A stretch of 60,000 nucleotides of DNA from Tubiluchus corallicola (lineage: Eukaryota; Priapulida; Priapulimorpha; Priapulimorphida; Tubiluchidae): positions 126,001 through 186,000 of the forward strand of contig JAQGDQ010000131.1 of assembly GCA_030141605.1 (NCBI GenBank), written 5' to 3'. The translations under genes and the position numbers were made by a program. The notes below the pieces were generated by a model. That model saw only the letters and a list, made by a program, of their open reading frames with translations, had not been told where the DNA came from and did not search any database. Position 1 is the first letter of the stretch. The number at the start of each line of letters is the position of its first letter. Shown here in pieces: positions 35,544 through 47,900 of this stretch.

Positions 35544-35832
35544 CAGGGACATCTTAACAGCATTATAGACCCCTGGACAAAGCAGTGCACTGGGTCCCCT
35601 ACCTACGCAACCACTCGCACAATTAAAAATCTAAATGGTTGTTAAAATTAAGCCTTTTTTATAGTATTGGTAGTTCCAACAAAATCAGTGTTTAAATAAA
35701 ACGTGAAATACAGCAAACGTTAATAAACACAGTTTGAACAATATCACAAAAACATTGAAAAACTCGTACATATATTAGCAAGGGACCCCTGGGCAACTAC
35801 CTCACCATGCCCATGCAATTAAGATGGCCCTG
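35544..35832. mobile_element. hAT-type non-autonomous element with intact 8-bp TSD
   Basis: 289 bp. The 8-bp target duplication ATCAAGGA is perfect on both sides (35536-35543 and 35833-35840). Terminal inverted repeats: left CAGGGACATCTTAACAGCAT, right (reverse complement) CAGGGCCATCTTAATTGCAT. Near both ends sits a CCCCTGG/CCAGGGG-type string. No coding capacity. TSD length and CAGGG ends indicate hAT. Confidence 0.85.
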
Positions 35833-37129
35833 ATCAAGGACACTGAACTAGCAATGGTGTCTTAGTCATGTTTGAATGTGCATGTACCTTACCTCAAAGA
35901 GATAAATAGCTAGCAGTAGGAGACTGCCCATTTGAAGCAATTTCTAGTGTTAGCTTGTCAATTTGTTAACCAGGTGCAGCATTATCTGATTTTTGTCCAC
36001 TCAACTGTACCCTTTGCAAATGAAGCTGCAGAGCAATCTAAGACCGTATTAATAATTTTCTTGTGTATTTAGTTACGCACATGAAAACTATCTTGCCGAC
36101 TAACTGTGGGACAGACGATTTTTTGTATCTGTTTGAATGCTGAATGTTTTTTGAACAAAAAATTCTCCATCTTAAAGAGAGGCTCCAACTGCCCATCAGA
36201 AAACTGAAAACTTAGCTGTTATAAAAACTTCTTGCATGTTGCCAGCAGCTAATTTATATGTACCAGTACATGCATATTGGTAGATGCACCATTGATTTTA
36301 TGAAGTTTTAAATAATGTAGCCACCTAGCCAGTACCCTGGAGTTCTCGGACACACCTAAATCACTGGCCACATTGCAGTTGAAATCTCACATAATCTTGT
36401 TAAAGACGTAGTTGCTAACTTTTTTATAAGAAATTGGTAGCAACAAGATGGTATGCTAGATAATCAAGTTGCTATAGCTGACATTGTGCAGAAATCATTA
36501 ATTCTTCACCAAGTTTTTTGATAAAGCAAACTTCTTTAACAATAATAGGTAATGTACCATAAACTGTGTAAATATTGCTTGCAACTATTAATCTGAAAAA
36601 ATATAAGGCAAAATAATCTTTTTAAGAGATAAACCTGTTCGTATGTAACTTGTATCTTTATTTTGTACAAGAAAAGAACAGGAATGCACATAAAAAAACG
36701 AAGAATTTATTCTCTGTTATTGTAAGAAAAACACTTATTGTAAATAAGTGGCTATTTATTATATTATTACATGGCAACTTAATATAGTATACAGCAAATA
36801 ATAGCTAATGAATGGTTATCATGTTTTTATAGAGTTCAGCACACTGTAAGATGATATCCAGCACTCAACAACAAAGCCTACTTACGCTATGTTTATAGCA
36901 GGGCCAGAACTTCATTCATTATCAAGGATAACTCTTCAAGATAATATACGTAACCACTCAATGTGTCTTGGGCAAGACAAACACCTGGAGGGAGTACAGT
37001 AAGCAAAGTTGGGCTGCTTGGAAACAATTTCCTTGGTGGGAACACATTCTCCACTAACCAAGCCCACCATGCATAATTTTGATAGTAGGCACTCACCATT
37101 ACAACTCGGCTTTCTAGGTTGATCGAAAC

Positions 37130-37340
37130 TTATTAGAAGTACTGACGTCTATTAGTTCAATAATAATAATAATAGTTCAGACTCTCAGGTTACCAGAACT
37201 TTCTATTCAGCTGATAAAGCCTACTAGGGCGAAAGCTACCGAATAAATATAATTTTTGAGACTATAAAGGGCATTACATTTTTCTCTGTTAATATGACAA
37301 GTCTCAGAAGAGCTGTCTCGTATTTCAAAGAATTTTAGTA
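37130..37340. repeat. dispersed repeat, related to the foldback at 57300-57480
   Basis: Shared ordered strings with 57340-57470: GCGAAAGCT followed by an ATAAAT stretch, GAGACT.TAAAG.GCATT, and ATGACAAGTCTCAG.AGAGC. It contains CTGATAA, a small GCCT...GGGC stem and GAAA. No coding capacity. Confidence 0.5.
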
Positions 37341-37935
37341 AATGGCCAAAGACAGCAACAATTTACTGTGCATAATGTGGAGACGAGAAAGAGCAAGAAT
37401 TATCTGGCATCCTTTTAACACTACAATTAGAGTAAAAATTAATTCACTTAGATAAGCACCTTAGAAAATACCTAGCCTAGGCAGCATTTCATGCTATAAA
37501 AATAATTGTGTAAAATTAATAACATCATTCTAAAGCATGTTCTTTGAAAGCACTTGGCTACATTGCAAAACATTTTGGTAGCAATAAAACATCATCTAAT
37601 GATGTCAACAAATAAAAAGCATTTTTTGCTACTACATTTTGTATTAGAGAGAAAACCATACTTTTCTCTAAAACATCTTCAAATTTAACAGTCTAATGCC
37701 GACAAATGATATTAAATATCATTCACGAGCTTATCACAAATCTTGTTGCACGATCACAGTCATTCTAATGCACTTAGTAAACCAAGTCTTTGACTTGAAA
37801 TATGCTAATCAAATGCTAACATTATAAGATAAATAACATAATATTAAAAATAAGTAATTACGACACATTTAGTGAAAAATTGAGTGTCAAAACACATACG
37901 ATTAAATATGCAGGGATCCACAAAATAATTGTAGC

Positions 37936-38699
37936 CAGTGGTGTAGCATGAGGTATGCAGAGTGTGGGTACTGCACAGAGTGGCCAATACTATAGTTTTA
38001 TTACTTTGTGATTTGAGGTATTTTTTAATGATGACACTTTTCCCAAATGGCTAAATTTTGAAGTTGGCCTGTTGGCACCGTTTTGTAATCAAGTTGTCCC
38101 CCTAGTGGCCACTGTGCAAAGTACTAGTTCTACAATTTGTAGAAAATCTCCAACATGTGACACAGCAGAACTTCTTTGTGTTAATGCTAAATTTTGCTTC
38201 TTTTCTGCATTCTGCCACATTTTCAAGCAATTTCAATGAATCTAATCTAATTGATGAAGAATTTGAATTTGAAGAAGAGGAAGATGTCAAATGCTGTTTT
38301 AAACTTCGGTGCCAAACTGACGATACTACTGGGAGTAATTTTGACAAAACTTGTGTGGCTGGTTGTGAGCTGAGTTTTGTTTTAAAATTGAAATTAATAA
38401 AGAATTATCTTCACTCAACTAGGAGCAATCATAGACTCACTAACTTTCTACTGAAAGTTACTCTTTCTACTGAAAGAGAATCTAGCAAATCACTTGATGT
38501 TGAAGCGATCATACAGAACATCGTAATGCGTAAAGTCAGAAAGTTAAACACCTACTTGTTCAGTGTTTTTCATATTTTCGTTAAGAACAAATACCTTAAT
38601 CCAAAGACAATTTCATATACGTGTGTTTGTAACAGTCAAAGATGTGTTACATTTAAGGAGGCGGTACACAGGGTGGCCAAACCCTCTGCTACGCCACTG
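37936..38699 (+). mobile_element. internally deleted hAT transposon with transposase C-terminus and intact TSD
   Basis: 764 bp with a perfect 8-bp target duplication ATTGTAGC (37928-37935 and 38700-38707). Inverted ends are CAGTGGTGTAGCATGAGG and CAGTGGCGTAGCAGAGGG, typical of hAT. The plus strand carries an open frame (38157-38759). About 38380-38560 reads KLKLIKNYLHSTRSNHRLT, then ERESSKSLDVEAIIQNIV and RKVRKL. This is the hAT C-terminal dimerisation region (usual form KTYLRSTMSQERLSxLALLSIExELAKSLDxDEII). The rest of the transposase, including BED finger and catalytic residues, is gone. It is a fossil, but unusually tidy at its ends. Confidence 0.88.
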
Positions 38700-38921
38700 A
38701 TTGTAGCACTTCTAAGATCATTTTTTCTTGACTTAATCATATCACCTTTTTTTTCATAAAGTACAAGTTTCAATTGAAAACTAATGTAAGCTTCACAAAA
38801 GAATTTTATGCAGTGATACTTGGATAGTATGCACATCAGAGTTTGTAAGGAGTAAAAAAGCATTTAAGGCACTGTACTAAATCAATAAAGTAGTAAAATT
38901 TAGTGGTACAATTAGTGCAAT

Positions 38922-41900
38922 TTAGTCACTCCATGCTTCGGGTCCATGTTTAGTTTTAATGATCCAAATTTTGTCGATAACCTTTTCCTGAAGTAAAAAA
39001 ATTGTACAACTGAAATATCAATTGCAGCCAAAAGTGAATATCAGAAAAGAAATTTAGCAAGACTGGTACTGGTAGATGATCCAGTCATTTATGATTAGTC
39101 TAGAAATTATACTTGACTACACAATGGGTTTATTTTAACAAGACAGAATAAATTCAGATTCAAACCCGCAAACACGGCCGTGTTTATCACTTGACTATGC
39201 CTGATCCAATGTGGTTTAATCATGTGTGACTGACAAGTGAGTTTAGTGTTCGTGACTATCACTTCACTATGCCTGGTCCAGCACGATCTACTCGTCTGAC
39301 TGACCAATTTGCCCTAATTTTCGGCTCCTAAACAATCCCAACCTTTTTAACCACATCATTGTCTTTGTCCTTACCCCAGGCTTTTGTAACCCTATGTTCT
39401 ATAGTTTTCGAGTGAACATGAATTAAAAGTGGATGCCTAAGAAAACTCGACGCAAAACAAAAAATCAACAAAAAAGTTGCTTGCAAATTAAAAACAGAAA
39501 CTGCACTATTAAACAGCCACTACACAAACTTTAACAAAGGTATGTCTGAACTTTGGTACAATACACTACGCTTTTATGCACCAATAAATTAGCCCAACAA
39601 CAATTCTTCGAGATCTTCCAAGATTCTTGTTAGACCAGATCCAACATTCCAAACAACATATTGACTGGCATATATAGCCCCCGCTTTAGTAACTAAGTAA
39701 AACATTGTGCAAGCCACGAAAACTTGAAAATTTACCAACAATGATATAATAGTAGTCTCCATTTTAAATCTACAAAACAAAAATTTTGGGGCAGAAACTA
39801 CGGAAACCTTGACAGAATGTACATCAGATCAACATTGCCTGGAGTATCTCAACAAAAATCAATGCTTATACAATATACAGCATGTTACAAAAGCATAAAC
39901 TCTGCAAATTATGAACATATGAACTTTAGTTATGACAATATCAAAGCCGTTATGTATGTGCAAAAAAAAAATCTTAGGTGCTTTAAAATCCAATTACATT
40001 CACACCTTGAAAAAACTTCCTTACTTTTGCTATGTAAGTTTTTACCTGATCAGCTGAGAATGTATCATAATAAAGATGTGTGTGGTTGTGCACAATAACA
40101 CGACTGAAACTATAGTCAGAACTTCTGAAAGCAGACCATGGAGCAGTTGGTCCAAATGGATCAGTTTTTTCGGTGGACCCCTGTAAGTATTAAAGCAATA
40201 TTAAACACACAATAACATAAGAAAAATTCATTATATCTGTAATAGATAGAAGAATTGTAAAGATGATAAAGAAACAAGAAGGAAATGACACGATAACAAA
40301 GGAAGAAATACAAAATTAACAAGCACGTATTTTCTTTCGATGAGTTTTCAAGAATACGACTTCATAATTGTTCTTAGCAACTAAAAAGAGTAAAGTTGAA
40401 AGAAAAATACATCAATAATTGAATAAAGCAAATTCAAAAAAATTGATGGAGAAGCGTAGTAAAAAGTTAGCTTTAACAGGCTTCCTTGTGTTATAGTATT
40501 ACACTCCAAAGTTTGCGCCGTGCAGGGCGGGATTTTACCTATTGGTGGAACCTAGGAAAAACCTTGAGTGGGGCACTACATTTGTAGAAATGCTTCCACT
40601 GTGGGCCCATACTTATTATACAGGAGCCCCATACTCCAGGCATTATACTTCTTGCACAGGGGCCCTTATGGTTTTGAATATACTATATAATGAAATATCC
40701 GGTCTACACTTGCAACAAGGTTATTCACAAGCACGCTGCATGACAAATTAGTTTCAGTGAGTCGCCAGATATCCTTGGGCCCTAGGCAAATGGCTTACTA
40801 TGCCTATTGGTAAATCCAGGAGCAGCTAAAGTACTTTCTAAACTTTGAAGCGATTTAGCTGATGCACGTAGCATCAACACTTGGTCTTATTTTCATATGT
40901 AAGAAGGAAGTGAAAATAAAAATTAGCACAAAAATATATTGTTTTCCTAAGCTGAATGAAGCTGAGAAAGCATGACACCAAGTTCTTAAACTAACATAGG
41001 TAACACAATTTCAAAATTGGCTAAGAATGGCATTGAACAACTTTGCACTGACATGGAATATTTCTGGATGATAACAGAAAATGTCTGCTGTTTCACGGAC
41101 AGTCATTAAATAACAGGCATTTTGGCTGCTCAAAATACCTAAGAAAACATCAAATTCAAGTACTCACTGCAGCTCCATTCACTAAATGGACGGGGGCTCG
41201 AGGATTTGTGTATGGAAATTCCAAACTGCCATTATACACCTGTAATAGAAACATAGATTGCTTACCAAACATAGAATGATAGAAATGAAAAGATATGCCA
41301 CAATCACAAACAATTCATCTACTGAAAGCAATGTGACCAAATATTGTGGCAAAATAAAATTTATTTAGGAATTTAGGACTTTAGGAAAAATTAGGAATTA
41401 GAAATTTGAGCATTAAGTCCTATTTAAAAGGTAAACAGAAAAATCAAGTCAGATGTGACAACAGTAAAAAGTACTTCTGAAAGTGAAACATAATAATATA
41501 AAAAAAGGTTTGAATAATTTGAGTTAGTAAAAGTAAAGCCTGCAGAAATGTTAATAATATCATTAATTAGATTATGACAATGAATTCCAGAATGTTCATA
41601 AATCACTGCAGGTTACTTCACAGCAATGATTACCTTTGAGGGTAACGAGTTGACGAAAGAAAGAAGACGCTGAAAAATTGTGAACTAGTCGGGTACCCGA
41701 GACCTGGGATTAGTACCCCCATGATTTGCCACAGTCCAATATGACAGAGCAGGCCCGAATTTGAAAAAAAGTTGATGTGAAATATTTCCGCAACAAAATA
41801 AAAGGAAGCATTAGGCCTACCTTTCTGTCGTACACTGGCCACATTCGTTCATAGGAGTGCTCATGTGCCCACAAGGACACATCAACACCGTACTTATAAA

Positions 41901-44900
41901 ACAGCTTTTCCAAACCAAAGAATTTGCCAAACAATCCCACTCTAACCTATAACAAAAATAAGCAAATGTGTTAAGAAAGTAATGAATGCCTCCTACTGCA
42001 TGTCATGTTGAATTGCAGTCTAAGTGAAAACTACAGCTTAGTAACCGGTATTCAGGATGAAGATTAGTAATTCGACCCCAAGGCAGGATCACAATGAAGA
42101 CTCTAAGAGTGGTGCTTGCCTTCTTCCGGCTACTCTCTTACAACTCTTACACCCAGACATAAATTAAGAAAAGAACTAAAAGTGAAGTCAGAATGTGAAA
42201 ATAAGGCAGGTTAACAATGAGTCGGTTATTATCCACAGCAAAACAGTACCATTTCGATGAGAAAAGTTCAATCAAAGATTCTGTGCTCAAACAAGACTAA
42301 ATTGGCATTATTATAGCGGTCAACAATGTGCTGATGTTCTTACATAATCTTTCCTCTTTTTTACCAGTTTAACAACAGTAATAGGCATGATAGATTTACT
42401 TAGTTAGATAACAAGCCAACAATGAGGCAGATAATATAATATTAGTATTATTTTTCTGGGTAAAAGCTTATATAAAGAAATAAAAATAAACAAGATGAGA
42501 AATGACAAAATTTAAAGCTATTTTTTATGTGCTACTTATACTAAAAAGTTTCAAAGTAGAAACTAAAGCAATATAATTTCTTAAATTACTGTTACACCTG
42601 CAGCTTGCTATGAACTACAAATACATTTTGTCAAGACAAACTTATGGCGCGTTGAGACTAACAAGTTTTCTCGCCAAGTTCACACTAGAAAGCAAAATTG
42701 AGAGAAGTGTCAAAAGTAACTTGCCGAGGCGTTTACACTAGATAGTAGCTCGCAGGAAATGAAGTCACAGCAACTATTGGAGAGTTAGCAATAACTGCCG
42801 ACAGTAACGCGCAAGGCATTTCGCACTTGCAAGTTTGCTGTCAGAGAGAAGGGTTGCAACAGAAAACTCGCTAGGGTAAACGAGTCGTTCATGCTGCCTG
42901 CAATAAACGCTTGACGACGGGCATCGTAAATTGAAGCACAAATATATAATTGTAACAACAATGCCAGGTATTTTATAGTAATAAGCATCCAGGCTAAATT
43001 AGGAAGAGGATTAAGGTTTGCATTGGGGTGAGGGTACGTAAATTGTGTGGAAAATTGTAAACTATTTCCAGAATCCATGACCCAACAACAGTGTAACAAC
43101 AATGACCCATCTGTTTACAGTTTTCCTGCCTCGTGGTTTAATAATAACAAATGCATTTAAAATTAACAAATAACAAAAGACATAGTGTTTGGATAACACT
43201 TAAAGAAAAATAATACTTATTTCCAACATTTGGTCGCATTTTTTATTGCCCGAGAACCATTTTTTGTCTTTACTTTTGGTATCTCAGGGCTGAGAAATGA
43301 GCCAGATTTCTCATATGGAAAACAAGCATTCTACCACTGAGCTAAACCACCAGGTTTAAATTTACCATCCCCAGTTAGCCTGTAAGTAGGTTTACAATAC
43401 CTTCTTCCATTTATCCATCCATCTATATCGGTTTTGCAAAACAAGTGGTGGAAGTTTTACAAAAAAATGAGCAAATAGCAGCATCCCATTAAAGTTACAC
43501 ATAGCAAGAGTCGTACTCAGGTACGGAACAGCCAGCACAAAAGCAAAACCTAGCACTGTCAGACTCCTGTCAAAGTACCTTACTTTAGATGTGTAGTCAG
43601 CAAATGGCATTTAATAAAAAAGCTTTCTTCTTTAATTCAGGCACCACAATGCTTTTCGCACACACACAATGCCTTTCACTGCTTTGCAATGCTTTTATAC
43701 ACCTCATTATAATAGGCCTGATGTGTTCTATATGCTACAACATGACCTACAGTACAAGCTTCACTTCTTTGATTGTCCTACAAAATTTGGTAATTAATTA
43801 AATAATTATAATTACTAACTTGGACAGGTGTAGAGAATTAGCTTTAATATTGTTTCTTAAAGTCTTTGGTTTCATACCTTATCACGAGTTAACTCACAGT
43901 CATCGCCGTCATTATCAGTGCAATACATTGGTCTATGACCAAATGTGACTATCCACGGTCGCTTGGCACGGTTTTCTGGTTCATTGGCTTTCTATGATGA
44001 AAAATTGCAGGATATCACAAAAATACATCAGTTAAGAAATGTGCACAATAAATTACGCCATAAAAACTCAATGTTAATCAAATTTAGCATGTGAAACTAT
44101 CAAACGTTCTTATGCCAAATAAATCCCAAAGCCAGTGCAGTACCTACTCTGCAGCACAGGTTAAAAAAATAAATGGAAAGGCAAAATTATTATTTTGTAG
44201 AAAAGTTTGCTGCTGCAGCAAGTTTTCAACGATATTATCTTCTTCCAAGCAGTCACTCAAAAAATGTATTTCACCTTTAGATCCCGTTCTAACCATTCAT
44301 ACTGCCGGACTACCTGCCAAAAACCAAGTGTTGTAATGTAATAATAGAACTCGGTAGATAATGCCACGAAATGAACAGGGCCAATGTCAAAGCTAAAAAA
44401 CAAATAATTTTAAAGTTACTACTGTATAATTTATGTGTGTGTGTGTATATATGTGTGTGTGTGTGTGTGTGTGTGCGTGCGTGCGTGCGTGTGTGTATAT
44501 TTACTTTATTTCAGACATTTAAAGTCCACAAAACAAGAATGAAATAAAGCACAAGTAAAAAAATGCACAGAGTTAGTGTACAGAAATATAGTAAGCCTAC
44601 ATACAAGAAAGGATTTGTTATAATAGGTAAATAAAACTCTATGCCACGACTTAAAAATGTTCGATTTAAAAATTGTATCAGTATTGTACAGCAAGTTATT
44701 AGTATTGGGACTCAAAAAATAGCCAACTTCTAATACTAAACACACCTTTCCCAGGTATGTAGGAAAAACTAGGTACATCATAGGTATAATAATAATAATA
44801 ATAATCATAATAATAATAATAACAGCAACAACAACAACAACAACAACAACAATAATAATATGCATACATTGAGCTAACATACATTTGGCTTGCACTACAA

Positions 44901-47900
44901 AGAATAGGACTAGGATAAAAGAGTACTCTAATGGCATTATTTATGTAATAGGCATTCTATACAAATTTACTGCCAAGACCCAATTTTTGATCCAGCACGA
45001 AGTGTAGGGTCCTAAATTTCTTGTTGTTGTCACTTTTATTTTTGAAACCCTTCACAGCCACGGTTTTCATAGTGAAATTTTGCATATTACGGAGAATTGC
45101 ACAGAAGTTAACGAGGCCCGATTTTTCACATTCCCCATATAGTCCTCAAATATGCCCAGCAAATGGATCTGTCCTATACAACGCACATTGTTAAGGTTTT
45201 TTTCATTCTAATGCACCAATGGATATGCATCTAAATTTTCACGAAAAAACAGATTCATGAAAACAGTAAAGGGTTCCCATGATTTTCTTACGGATGCTCC
45301 AAGAAATGGGCAAGTAAGAAGACATAGATCCAAGAACATTAGTGTTTCCACTCCAGGTAGGAATGCGATGAATTAAGCGTACCTGTACATCATATTATCA
45401 TCTGAATTTGGAAATGTAAACCGGTTCTTATAATTTGAGAAGTTGCTGCAAATAACAAAAAGAAACATGTATTAAGTATCAACTCTTTAGTAGCTGCAGC
45501 TACACACATTTTAGAAGCAAATCTGTGCAGGGTCATTTGGCGTTGAATTTGGAAACCAATGATAAAAATCACAAACCTAAATAACCAATGTTTGTGCTAA
45601 ATCCCCTAAACATCTAATTGACAAAGTCACAAAAGATTTTAGAATGAAGAAGTAGAGTTAACGTTGTCTTTCTGATAACAAATTTTTTCAAAATCAGAAA
45701 ACTTGGTAGTGTCTGTTGCCTTGATAAAGTGTAAGTAGAGGACATGAGAAATAAATTTTTGACTTCTAGCAAACGTACGTGTTGTGAATGTCCTTTAATT
45801 TTAGAAGTGAAGACACTTAAGCTAATTAAGCTAAAAAATACCAAAATCTTTTCAATAACTATTCAAAGAGTATCAAAAATACTGATTGTCGAGCAATTTT
45901 CATTGACAATGGAGTATTACAACATATCAAACAGTAATTTAAGCAGTGCGTGCTCATTAATGCTTCATTTTACAAAATCCAAGAATAAATGAGAAAACTG
46001 ACAGGTCACCGTTAAAGGTAAATACCTTCAAATATCTAGTGAAACAGCAATTTTTTCAATTCTCATGTAGATTACGATGTCATCAACTTACTCTGAAGTC
46101 AATTCATTTTCCATTTTGTCTAACACAAATTAAAATAAATTCAATCACTGAAAATCACGTAAAAATTTGATGAGATACCAAATAAAATTCTGTCTGTTTT
46201 TGCATAGTCACAGTGCAGTAACACTATATGCAGTGGTTCAGTTAATTTGGCGGTAAGTGGCATGACACTCAACACTGTTACTGTAACAATGTGCTTCATT
46301 CGTCATCGTCACCAGCCTTATCAAAAATGATGAAATCCTCATTCCTTTGTTTAATACCATCACCTAACTGGGTCACTCAACCACAATGTAAATAAATGTA
46401 TTAAAACATACTAGGTGGCTTCGTGGTTTCCAGGGCAGCCCATATAAGGAAGAATGGCCACAACTGGTTCTATCTCTCTTAAAAAGGCATCACCAACTCT
46501 GCCGTTATCCTGCAATGAAGATATTCTTTAACAAGAATCAGCAACAGCAGAGTCGCAATATCACAATGAATCATTAAGTTGTTAACTCTTCCTCGTGGAA
46601 AAGTAGGCACTCTTTAAAATCCATCATCTTGCGACAAATTTGGTCAAAAAAATGAAATTTATTTGCAGGCTTGAACTTGCAAGTAGCAACACAAGGCAAC
46701 ACTCTGACAACACAAGAAGAAATACAATTCTACTTAACAGCTAATTAAGGCTTGCTATCACATAAATCGTTAGTAAATAAAACAAATAACGATAGAAACG
46801 AAATAAAATACGTTCACAAAAATCATTTTTACATAGCCACAAACTAATTATAGGATCTATAATACTAATCGTTATTATTGCAAATGAAGAATGTAAAATT
46901 ATAAAAGTTACAGTTACACAAATGTTATTTTTAATTATTGTGACATGCCATCATCAATAAAATGCAAAGTTGTTTATACTTGTAAGTTACACATGCTGGA
47001 AAGTTGCAGATTACTCTAAACATGGCTGTGTTTATTTACAGTATTATTCTTGTTACTTGGCAAAGAATTTATTTTAGTGAAAATATGAAACAAAAAAACT
47101 CACTCACCCGAAATAGGTCATATGCAAAATCGCCTGTGAACAGAATTAGATTAGTTAAATTAAAACCTAACGAATTAGTGTTAATGCTAAAGTAGTAAAA
47201 CGTGTGCTTGCAAACCAAAACCGTCCATAAGGCAGGATAGCTAAAACTATGTTATGATGCTTCAAAAGTAGAATGCATCGAAAACTGGGTCAAATGTCAA
47301 CTTTTTGTTTTTTTACAAAAACAAAATTATGGTAAATATATCGGACTATTATAAGATAGGATCAAATCATCTAGAAAATGTTCAAAAATACTAAAAATTA
47401 AATTTTTTAACTCACAACTTTTGGCTAAAAACTAGCACTGTAATTGTGAAAAACTCGTATTTTCAAACTCTGAAAGCTCATTTTGTTTGCCAAGCCCAGC
47501 TCTCTGTCTGGAAAAGCCAGCTACTGGAATTAAATTTCACTTCGACGTGCTCTTGGAAATTCCATAGCAACCACCTTTCGTACGGTTGCTAAGTGTTTTA
47601 AAGAAACACGACAAAAAACAATGACAAACTTTAACAGGAATTTCCTCAAGATTATGTTTTCAGTATGCAGTGTGCACTTCAACTTCGACGTGGACTACCT
47701 CGTCTTAGAAATAAGATAGCGTATTGATTCTGAACTTGGCACCAAAATTGTCCTCGCAAAATGCAGATTCAGGACAAATGAATAATTAAAAAAGTTTAGT
47801 TGCTGACTAATGGACATTTTTGTTAAGAAGTAAAGAAATAGTTTTAAAAAGCATGATTTTTTTACTTTGCCTTGCTTCTTCAGGCCAACTTAAGATTTGA

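Larger units (their letters stand above)
34580..38921. other. convergent region between UBE2Q-like gene and ACP7
   Basis: 3' ends of both genes face each other. The space contains a faint LINE-like fragment (34980-35250), two hAT elements (35544-35832 and 37936-38699) and a dispersed repeat (37130-37340). No other gene is convincing; a minus frame at 36893-37099 has no recognisable domain. Confidence 0.55.

Noticed and set aside
36893-37099. 68-codon minus-strand frame with aromatic-rich start
   Set aside because: No domain, no matching splice phase with a neighbour; begins within a donor-like ATGGTGAGT. Insufficient support.
38157-38759. 200-codon plus-strand ORF as a host gene
   Set aside because: It lies almost wholly inside a hAT element with TIRs and 8-bp target duplications, and its middle matches a transposase C-terminus.
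43878-44392. ACP7 as two genes because of widely spaced exons and intervening repeats
   Set aside because: All twelve exons join in phase and reconstruct the full family order and length (438 aa).
44506-44937. 143-codon minus frame with poly-Ile/Val
   Set aside because: Produced by AAT/ACA repeats and a dispersed repeat.
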